Below are positions 6,144-11,755 of a stretch of DNA of 11,755 nucleotides, piece by piece; position 1 is the first letter of the stretch; each line of letters begins with the position of its first letter. Source of the stretch: CAZNGF01 sp964572855 (lineage in GTDB: Bacteria; Bipolaricaulota; Bipolaricaulia; RBG-16-55-9; JAJCYT01); NCBI GenBank assembly GCA_964572855.1, contig CAZNGF010000069.1:1-11755 (forward strand), given 5' to 3'. The translations under genes were made by a program, and so were the position numbers. Under the pieces are notes generated by a model. That model made no database searches. It was not told where the DNA came from and worked only from the letters and a program-made list of their open reading frames with translations.

Positions 6144-7920
6144 AGTAGGGTAGGGACTTGAGAAACGCCACCAAATCCGCCAATTCGTCCTCGGTTAAAT
6201 GCGAGGGGATCCCGTGCCGATCCCCCGAGTTGCCCGCCGTGAGCACGTCCAGCAACGTCTCGGCGCGGCCGTCGTGCAGGTAGGGCGCCGTGGCGTGAAT
6301 CCCGGCGAGCGAAGGCGTGTCGAACGCCGTTCCCTTACGCTCCAACGGGCTGACGCCCGTGCCCACGTCGTGTTGTTGACGATCCGTGTAGTGCGGCTTT
6401 CCGTGGCACGACGCGCAGCCGGTCGACTCCGAGAAGAAAAGCGCCTTGCCGCGCTCGGCCGCCGCTGTAAGCATCCCGTCCGCGTCCAGGTTGGGGTTGG
6501 GCGGCAGGCGCAGCGTGTTGAGGTAGGCGACCAGTTGGTCCAGCGATTCGGAGCGGCCGGCGTTGGACGGTCCCTGATCGCAGGCGGGATCGCAACCGTC
6601 GGGGCCCTCGATCAGCCCCGTGCCCGCCTGCACGTTGCGGATCGTGGACTCGACGTCGTACAGCTCGTCTAAATCGCCGGACCAGTGGAAGGGCCCCGTG
6701 CCGGCCACGCCGAGCAGGCTGGGCGTGTTGCGCGGTCCGTCGCGGAATAACCACGTGCGCCCGTCGGCGCCGCCGTCGAAGTGGCAGGTCGCACACGACA
6801 CCCACTGATCGCGGGCCAGGCGCGGGTCGTCCGAACTGTTGAACAGGATCTTGCCGGCCCAAACGTCTTCAGGCAGCGGAATCTGGGTGACCGAGAACGT
6901 GCCCGTCACGGTGTGAGCCCGCGTGTCGATCACCGAGACCGTCCCGCTCAGCGTGTTGTTGACATAAGCCCGCCGCCCGTCGGGCGCAAGCACGATTCCC
7001 CGGGGGTTGTCACCGACCTCGACGTGAGCGATTCCCTTCCCGCTGTCGAGGTCGATCACGGAGACGTCGTTGCTGGCGGCGTTCACCACGTAGAGGGCGC
7101 GCGTCTCGGGGACGATCACGGCGTCCAGCGGGATGCCAACCGGCTCGTCGACGAGGTCGAGCGCGATGCGCTCCCGGCGCAGGTTTTCCCGTGTGTCCAG
7201 ATCCACCGCCGAAACCACCGGGAACACCGTCGTGTCGAACAGGAGTGCGCGGTTGGTGGCGTTGGAACGCGTCTGCGGCAGGTAGGCACGCTTGGACAGC
7301 GGGTCGAGCGCGATCCCCTGCGACAGGTTGCTGTCGGGGCCCGTCGAGATCACCGCCTCGATACGAAGGGTCTCCGTGTCGACGACGGTCAGCTCGCCGC
7401 TGCCGAAGTGCGTCACGTAGAGCCGCGCCCCGTCGGCCGAGAGCGCCAAACCACGCGGGTGAGGTGAGGTTTCGACGGTGGCGAGCGGTTCGAGTGATGC
7501 AACCCGATAGACGCTCAGCGAACCCGACCCGGCGTTGGACACGAAGATCCGACCGTCGTCGCTCACCAGGGCCGCAAACGGCTCGTCGCCGGTGGGGATC
7601 GTTCTGACCACTTGGCGTGCCTCCAGATCGACGGCCGAAAGCGTGTCGTCGGCCCGGTTGGTGACGTATGCTCTGCGGCCCTCCGCGTCCAGCGCCACCG
7701 TTTGCGGGTCGCGCCCTAAGGAAATTTCGGCGACTACGCGGTGCGTGGGGAGGTCCACCATTGAGATGCTGTTCGAATCGGGGTTCACCGTCACAAGTCG
7801 CCGGCCGTCCGGGGTCAGCGCCAACAGCGTCGCGTGCTGGGAAAAGGGAATGGACACCTCGGCCTCCTGAGCCAAGAGGATCCCCACCAACAACGCACCG
7901 ACAATCGCACGGCTAACCAT
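6142..7920 (-). CDS. Exported YVTN beta-propeller/di-haem cytochrome c (MauG or cytochrome c peroxidase-like) protein
   Basis: The product has 592 residues. An N-terminal signal peptide (R4, then a hydrophobic stretch to LLAQEA) directs export, as c-type haem attachment requires. Residues about 38-333 hold seven propeller repeats of the form DGRRxYVxN-SxSVxDL, near 38, 81, 122, 163, 209, 273 and 314. The fifth is degenerate with an insertion, so a seven-bladed propeller is likely. The C-terminal half carries two haem sites, CATCH (376-380) and CASCH (502-506), with family signatures NTPSLLGV-PFHWSGD and TPSLAGIHATAPYLHDGRAETL. No methionine follows the second haem motif. An extra Cys pair, C443 and C447, lies between the haems. 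Such proteins act as periplasmic peroxidases or as MauG-type oxidases of proteins or small molecules; the substrate here is unknown. The ATG start has only a weak Shine-Dalgarno. argS lies 47 nt upstream and the large secreted protein gene nine bases downstream. Confidence 0.92.
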   Translation of the reverse strand: MVSRAIVGALLVGILLAQEAEVSIPFSQHATLLALTPDGRRLVTVNPDSNSISMVDLPTHRVVAEISLGRDPQTVALDAEGRRAYVTNRADDTLSAVDLEARQVVRTIPTGDEPFAALVSDDGRIFVSNAGSGSLSVYRVASLEPLATVETSPHPRGLALSADGARLYVTHFGSGELTVVDTETLRIEAVISTGPDSNLSQGIALDPLSKRAYLPQTRSNATNRALLFDTTVFPVVSAVDLDTRENLRRERIALDLVDEPVGIPLDAVIVPETRALYVVNAASNDVSVIDLDSGKGIAHVEVGDNPRGIVLAPDGRRAYVNNTLSGTVSVIDTRAHTVTGTFSVTQIPLPEDVWAGKILFNSSDDPRLARDQWVSCATCHFDGGADGRTWLFRDGPRNTPSLLGVAGTGPFHWSGDLDELYDVESTIRNVQAGTGLIEGPDGCDPACDQGPSNAGRSESLDQLVAYLNTLRLPPNPNLDADGMLTAAAERGKALFFSESTGCASCHGKPHYTDRQQHDVGTGVSPLERKGTAFDTPSLAGIHATAPYLHDGRAETLLDVLTAGNSGDRHGIPSHLTEDELADLVAFLKSLPY

Positions 7921-7967
7921 GATCTATCTCAATCGAGCATAGGGGATACTGAGTTGGGGCGCCAGAT

Positions 7968-9439
7968 TCACATGCGCTCCGGCGCCGACACGCCCAGCAC
8001 ATCCAGCGCGCTCTTGAGCGCGACCTGGGTGGCGCGCACCAGGCTCAGGCGCGCCGCGCTCACGGCCGGGTCGTGGGTGAGCACCTTGTGGCGCTCGTAG
8101 AAGTTGTGGAACAGCCCGGCCAGTTGGTGCGCGTAGTTGGCGATCACGTGCGGCGAGCGCAGCCGGAACGCCTCCAGCAGCGCTTCGGAGTAGGCGTCGA
8201 GCTTCTTGATCAGCTCGCGGGATTCGGGCTCGGTGAGGGAGGACAGGTCGGCCTCCGGATCCACCTTCCCCTCGAACTCCCGCAGGATGCTGGCGATGCG
8301 GGTATGGGCGTACTGGATGTAGTAGACGGGGTTGTCCTTGCTCTGGCGCTTGGCGAGAGCCAGNNNNNNNNNNNNNNNNNNNNNNNNNNNNNNNNNNNNN
8401 NNNNNNNNNNNNNNNNNNNNNNNNNNNNNNNNNNNNNNNNNNNNNNNNNNNNNNNNNNNNNNNTGCCCAGCACGTCGACCACGAGGTCGAAGCCGCGCTC
8501 GAGCTTGTCGACGTGGTAGGCGACATCGGGCAGCCGGTAGGTCGGCTCGCCGTTGGAGCGCACCAGGACACGGTCCTTTTCGGCGCCGAAGGCCGTGGCC
8601 TTGAACCAGACGGCGCCCTCGGCGTCGTAGGCGTAGCCAGCTTCCCTGAGTTTTTCCAGCACGTCCCAGATGGCGCCGTTTTCGAAGAAGCTCGCCTCGT
8701 TGGTGTGCACGTCGTGCCGGATGCCGAGCCGCGCCAGCGTGGCCTGGATGTCGTCGAAGATGGCCGCGCGCGCCCGGTCCTTGAAGTAGGTCCAGTCCTC
8801 CTCGAGCGCTTCCGGCCCGCGCTCGTCCAGGATGGCCTGCGCCACGTCGACCAGGTACTGCCCTTGGTAATGGTCTTCGGGAAACTCGACGGACTCACCC
8901 AACAACTCCCGCAGGCGCAGCTTGACCGACTCGCCCAGCACGCGCATCTGCCGGCCGGCGTCGTTGTAGTAGTACTCGCGCGTGACCGCGTAGCCGAGCG
9001 CGTCGAACAGGTTGGCCAGCGTGTCGCCCAGCACGGCGTTGCGCCCGTGGCCCACGGTGAGCGGGCCCGTGGGGTTGGCGGAGACGTACTCGACCTGCAC
9101 GCGCTGGCCCGCGCCGATGTCGAGCCGGCCGAAGTCGTCTCCCCTGGATAACGCCGCGCGCACGACCTCGTATAACGTCTCCCAGCGCAGCGTGAAGTTC
9201 AAAAAGCCGCCGCCGGCCACCTCGACCTTTTCGAAGGCCGACCGGTCGAGCTTGTCCAGGATGAGCGAACCGACCTCGCGCGGCGCGCGCTTGAAATGCT
9301 TGGCCAGGGCAAAGGCCACGTTGGAGGCGTAGTCGCCGAACTCCGGCTTGTCGGTCGCGGTGACTTCCACGTCCTCGCCGGGCGCGTCCAACGCCTCGAG
9401 CGCTCCGACCAACGTGTCCCGCACGTACCGCTTCAACAT
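7968..9439 (-). CDS. argS: Arginyl-tRNA synthetase, interrupted by a scaffold gap
   Basis: This class I synthetase charges tRNA-Arg with arginine in the cytoplasm. The 5' part (9439-8465, 325 codons) holds the N-terminal additional domain (PEFGDYASNVAFALAK) and the catalytic core, with the HIGH-type motif as TVGH (128-131) in NPTGPLTVGHGRNAVLGD, then YYYNDAGRQM. The 3' part (8363-7968, 131 codons) holds the anticodon-binding helical domain, starting near SKDNPVYYIQYAHTRIASI and ending VLGVSAPERM. The two parts lie in different frames relative to the 100 Ns, so the gap length is not real. The missing piece should contain the MSK motif and, judged from remembered family sequences, about 80 codons. 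The start is ATG with AGGAG five bases upstream. The cyclase gene ends 38 bases before the start codon. I expect an intact gene in the organism. Confidence 0.93.
8364..8463. other. Assembly gap of exactly 100 N inside argS
   Basis: A run of exactly 100 Ns is the conventional placeholder for a gap of unknown size. The left flank reads in frame from the codon at 8363-8361, while the right flank leaves one unpaired base at 8464. If argS is intact, the true missing length must therefore leave remainder 2 when divided by three. The 100-N placeholder leaves remainder 1, so it breaks the frame artificially. Confidence 0.97.
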
Positions 9440-9477
9440 GGTGGCTCCTCGATCAGTTGTTGGGCAAGGTGAGCAGG

Positions 9478-10557
9478 TTACCCGTCCTGCACGCGCCGTT
9501 CAAGCGCGTCGAGCTGCGAATCCACCGCGGAGTCGAGCGGCGTGGTGAGCGGTTCGATCGGCTGATAGGCGTACAGGTGCACGGGGTCGGTCATGCCCGG
9601 GAGGCGCCGCAGGCCCTGGTCCACGTATTGAAACCCTTTTTGCGCGCCGGCCAGGTTGCGGATCACCCCGGTGACCAGGATCTGCCCGCCGTCGGCCTGG
9701 TCCATCACGCGCGCGGCCACGTTGACCGTGCGGCCGATCATGTCCTCGCCCGCGCGGATGGGCTCGCCGGCGTGCAGCCCGATGCGCATCGGGAGCGGAA
9801 ACCGCTCCTGAGCCAGCCGCGCCTGGATCTCGGCCGCGCAGGCCAGCGCCTTGCGCACGCTCACGAAGCACAGCATGGCCCCGTCGCCCAGGTTCTTGAC
9901 CTCGATCCCGTCGTGCCGCGCCACGGACTCCTTCAAGATGCGGTTGTGTTGCTTGAGCAGCGCGTGACCCGCCTCGTCCCCTTCGCGTTCGACGTAGGTC
10001 GTGAAACCGGCCAGGTCGGTGAACATCAACACGGTCAGGCCATCCGGCAACCCCGTTGCCTTGGGCCGCCCCTTTTCTCGCGCCTCGGGGCCATGCTTGG
10101 CTTTGCGCGTGGATTCGGCGTGACCGCGCTCCCAGTTGAGGCCTAAGTCGCCCAGTTCGTGCTCCAGCTCCCTCATCGCACCGGAGAGCTCCTCGCCGAT
10201 CTGCTTGAGCGAATCCGAGTCGAGCGCGGCCTTGAGCTTTTCGGTGAAGGGCTTGATCTGGGCGGTGCCTTTGGACACCTTCTCCGTGATGTACTGTTCC
10301 AGCTCGCGCTCGTCGAAGCGGTGCACGAGCCGGTCGATCTTGGGCCGGCTCCACACGCTCACCCCGTGCGAGACCAGCCCGATCCCCCAACCCAACAGCG
10401 GCCAGTAGAACCACCAGCCGCCCCCCGTGAGCCAGTCGATGGCAAACAACCCCAGGTTGACGCTCACGAAGCTGGCCAGGTGATCGAAAAATTTCTTGAA
10501 TTCGGCGCGCTGCTGCTTGAGCTCGCGCGCCCGCTCCTCGTACTCAGGCTTGCCCAT
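9478..10557 (-). CDS. Membrane-anchored class III adenylate cyclase with N-terminal 2TM domain
   Basis: The product has 359 residues. The N-terminus (EERARELKQQRAEFKKFFDHL) followed by two hydrophobic segments (about 28-46 and 49-68) matches the small 2TM domain found ahead of various signalling modules. A charged, probably helical linker runs to about 165. The class III catalytic domain begins at LTVLMFTDLAGFT. Metal-binding aspartates are D181 (FTDLAG) and D225 (NLGDG). K221 and D272 form the adenine-selecting pair, and N279 and R283 in NVAAR are the transition-state residues. All key residues are present, so an active cAMP-forming enzyme is expected, active as a dimer. I prefer the ATG at 10557 to an upstream in-frame start at 10605 because GGAGG sits six bases before it and the family sequence begins there. 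It overlaps the DUF6314 gene by 14 nt. The input signal is unknown. Confidence 0.9.
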   Translation of the reverse strand: MGKPEYEERARELKQQRAEFKKFFDHLASFVSVNLGLFAIDWLTGGGWWFYWPLLGWGIGLVSHGVSVWSRPKIDRLVHRFDERELEQYITEKVSKGTAQIKPFTEKLKAALDSDSLKQIGEELSGAMRELEHELGDLGLNWERGHAESTRKAKHGPEAREKGRPKATGLPDGLTVLMFTDLAGFTTYVEREGDEAGHALLKQHNRILKESVARHDGIEVKNLGDGAMLCFVSVRKALACAAEIQARLAQERFPLPMRIGLHAGEPIRAGEDMIGRTVNVAARVMDQADGGQILVTGVIRNLAGAQKGFQYVDQGLRRLPGMTDPVHLYAYQPIEPLTTPLDSAVDSQLDALERRVQDG

Positions 10558-11056
10558 GCGGCCCCTCCCAAACGCCACGATACGGTCCCCGCGGCAACGG
10601 ATCAACGCGACGGTAAACCGTCTCGATCACCCCGTCTTTGCGCGGCCCCGTGACCTGCCAGCGCGTGAGGAACGCGGTCTCGGCAAGCCACTCGAGCGTC
10701 AGCCGGTAGCGATCATCCCCGCACCGGTGCTGCGCCCGCGCGATTCCCTCGTAGAAGACGAGCGCGCAGAGCAAGGCGCCGTCGTCGAAATGGACGGCCA
10801 CGCGATCCCGCTCGCAGCGATAGCGCTGGCGTCGAAAGCAGGCGTAATGCGTCCCGTCTCCCAATCGCAACTCGCCCCGTTCCTCGTAGCGAAGCGTGTG
10901 TGCGTCCACGGACACAAAACGGGCGTGCCCGTCCATCAGGCCGCACCCGCCGCCCCTGCAAAAACGCACGCGCCGAGACAGGCGCCAATCGCCTTGCCAG
11001 CCCGCGTGGAGCGCCCGATGGTCGGCGCCGGTGTCGAGCAGCCACGCGAGGCTCAC
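10544..11056 (-). CDS. DUF6314-like small cytosolic protein
   Basis: The product has 170 residues with no signal peptide or membrane segment. It matches, from memory of the family, DUF6314: GDWRLSRRV (22-30), YEERGELRLGDG (57-68), AQHRCGDDRYRL (108-119) and TGPRKDGVIETVYRR (136-150). Regularly spaced polar/hydrophobic alternation suggests a small beta-barrel. No biochemical function is established that I know of. I chose the GTG at 11056, which overlaps the upstream carboxyltransferase stop as GTGA. The first ATG, at residue 41, would cut off the conserved N-terminal motif. No strong Shine-Dalgarno is present, consistent with translational coupling. Six cysteines are present (33, 38, 73, 81, 97, 112). 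It overlaps the cyclase start by 14 nt. Confidence 0.72.
   Translation of the reverse strand: MSLAWLLDTGADHRALHAGWQGDWRLSRRVRFCRGGGCGLMDGHARFVSVDAHTLRYEERGELRLGDGTHYACFRRQRYRCERDRVAVHFDDGALLCALVFYEGIARAQHRCGDDRYRLTLEWLAETAFLTRWQVTGPRKDGVIETVYRRVDPLPRGPYRGVWEGPHGQA
10564..10568 (-). promoter_or_regulatory. Shine-Dalgarno GGAGG deciding the cyclase start
   Basis: On the minus strand GGGAGGGG lies six bases before the ATG at 10557, inside the 3' end of the DUF6314 gene. It supports the shorter cyclase start over the in-frame upstream candidate at 10605. Confidence 0.6.
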
Positions 11057-11535
11057 AGCGGGATGTTGCCGTGCTTCTTGCTGGGGTTGGCATCGCGCTT
11101 GCTGGCCAGCATCTCCAGCGCCCGGATCAGCGCGGGGCGCGTTTTGGCCGGCGTGATTACGTCGTCCACGTAGCCGCGCTCGGCCGCGGTGTAGGGGTTG
11201 GCGAATTTCGATTCGTATTCGGCGATCAACTCCCGCTTGAGCGCGTCGGGATCGTCCGATTGGGAAAGCTGGTGCCGATACAGGATCTCGACCGCGCCCT
11301 GCGCGCCCATGACCGCGATCTGGGCCGTGGGCCAGGCCACGTTGAAGTCGCCCCGGATGTGCTTGGAGCTCATCACGTCGTAGGCGCCGCCGTAGGCTTT
11401 GCGCGTGATGACCGTGAGCTTGGGCACGGTGGCCTCGGCAAAGGCGTAGAGCAGCTTGGCCCCGTGCTTGATGATCCCGTTCCACTCCTGATCGGTGCCG
11501 GGCAGGAAGCCCGGCACGTCCTCGAACGTGACCAG
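11053..11535 (-). CDS. Acyl-CoA (propionyl-CoA type) carboxylase carboxyltransferase subunit, C-terminal fragment
   Basis: About 160 C-terminal residues of a biotin-dependent carboxylase beta subunit, which moves CO2 from carboxybiotin to acetyl- or propionyl-CoA. Diagnostic motifs are VTFEDVPGFLPGT, GIIKHGAKLLYAFAEATVPK, TRKAYGGAYDVMSSKHIRGD (with the oxyanion-hole glycine/alanine), AVMGAQGAVEILYR, ANPYTAAERGYVDDVI and the hallmark C-terminus KKHGNIPL. The family is about 510-530 residues long, so roughly 350 N-terminal residues are absent. The reading frame continues rightwards into a methyltransferase sequence of different base composition, so the true 5' part is missing from this assembly rather than lost by evolution. 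The 3' end overlaps the DUF6314 start by four bases. The choice between PccB and AccD-like specificity cannot be made firmly from the C-terminus. Confidence 0.9.
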   Translation of the reverse strand: MVTFEDVPGFLPGTDQEWNGIIKHGAKLLYAFAEATVPKLTVITRKAYGGAYDVMSSKHIRGDFNVAWPTAQIAVMGAQGAVEILYRHQLSQSDDPDALKRELIAEYESKFANPYTAAERGYVDDVITPAKTRPALIRALEMLASKRDANPSKKHGNIPL

Positions 11536-11755
11536 CTTCTTGATGAAATACCTTGGAAATGTCGTCAGGAAATGCTTTTTCGGTTCTGAGACAAACAAAA
11601 TACCATCCTTCTTCAGACAGCGCCTCATCTCGTGAAGGGCCTTCTTCGGATGCGGAACATGATGAAGGATGCTCCTTGCAAGTATTATATCAAATTCCGC
11701 GTCTTTGAACTTGAGATTCTCACAGTCCATGACCCTGAGGTCAATACCTTCATAC
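11536..11755 (-). CDS. SAM-dependent methyltransferase fragment (Methyltransf_11 type), probably joined by misassembly
   Basis: About 73 residues are visible. The frame is open through the window edge, reading YEGIDLRV before the first internal ATG at 11730, so the gene's real start lies outside. The pattern MDCENLKFKDAEFDIILARS, then ILHHVPHPKKALHEM and RCLKKDGILFVSEP, is the post-motif II to motif VI region of class I SAM methyltransferases. The Rossmann glycine loop would lie upstream of the window. After FPRYFIKK the frame passes directly into carboxyltransferase sequence with no linker. Lysine and isoleucine are frequent, and bases 11581-11700 contain 56 G+C of 120 (47%) against 40 of 60 (67%) at 11401-11460. 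It therefore probably derives from another organism. Its methyl acceptor cannot be predicted. Confidence 0.75.

Noticed and set aside
8210..8898. Open frames reading through the run of Ns
   Set aside because: The continuity is created by the 100-base placeholder. The translation downstream or upstream of the Ns is in the wrong frame for ArgS and is meaningless.
9047..9058. ArgS HIGH motif reading TVGH as a sign of an inactive enzyme
   Set aside because: Thr at the first position is, as far as I recall, a common variant in bacterial ArgS with the NPTGPLTVGHGR form, and the rest of the core is well conserved.
11057..11485. Extended 313-codon version of the DUF6314 gene
   Set aside because: The extra N-terminal part is an out-of-frame reading of the carboxyltransferase gene and is Arg/His/Gln-rich. 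Real family sequence starts close to the GTG at 11056.
11053..11730. Genuine methyltransferase-carboxyltransferase fusion enzyme
   Set aside because: Both domains are truncated at the joint and base composition changes there, so an assembly chimera is more likely.
1..11755. CRISPR arrays, tRNA or rRNA genes, insertion sequences, toxin-antitoxin pairs
   Set aside because: I looked for spaced direct repeats, tRNA-like ends, transposase motifs and small paired genes on both strands and saw none.

Overview
The window looks like a metagenome-assembled contig from a high-G+C bacterium. Long GC-rich genes lie nearly end to end. There is a 100-N scaffold gap inside argS, and the right-hand end switches abruptly to AT-richer sequence from an unrelated gene. 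Exported c-type haem proteins, a membrane-anchored M48 protease and a large secreted protein suggest a diderm, aerobic or microaerobic lifestyle, but nothing here fixes the phylum.

Layout, left to right. Bases 1-168 hold no gene but contain two perfect GC-rich palindromes. A class I/II PLP aminotransferase (169-1320, minus) is divergent from an M48-family metalloprotease (1419-2237, plus), and the 98-nt space between them carries an operator-like inverted repeat. The protease converges on a 1297-residue secreted protein (2239-6132, minus), with one base between the stop codons. Everything right of that point is on the minus strand. In transcription order it is: the C-terminal part of an acyl-CoA carboxylase carboxyltransferase (PccB type), a DUF6314-like protein (GTGA overlap), a membrane-anchored class III adenylate cyclase (14-nt overlap), argS (37-nt spacing), a seven-bladed beta-propeller/di-haem cytochrome c protein (47-nt spacing), and the 1297-residue secreted protein (9-nt spacing). 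The spacings suggest one long transcription unit or two nested ones.

The most interesting biology is the last pair. An exported propeller/MauG-like di-haem protein is tightly coupled to a large secreted multi-domain protein. The large protein carries duplicated beta-sandwich modules, a discoidin (F5/8 type C) domain and a C-terminal thrombospondin type 3 calcium repeat. Its Shine-Dalgarno sequence overlaps the cytochrome gene's stop codon. I could not match most of the large protein to a known family, so this pair is the best candidate for an undescribed system. A second oddity is the aminotransferase, which keeps the Schiff-base lysine but appears to lack the conserved Asp and Tyr that normally hold the PLP ring.

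Two artefacts need care. The argS gap is a placeholder of arbitrary length, and the two gene halves are not in frame across it. The apparent methyltransferase-carboxyltransferase fusion at the right edge is very probably an assembly chimera with its joint near 11536.
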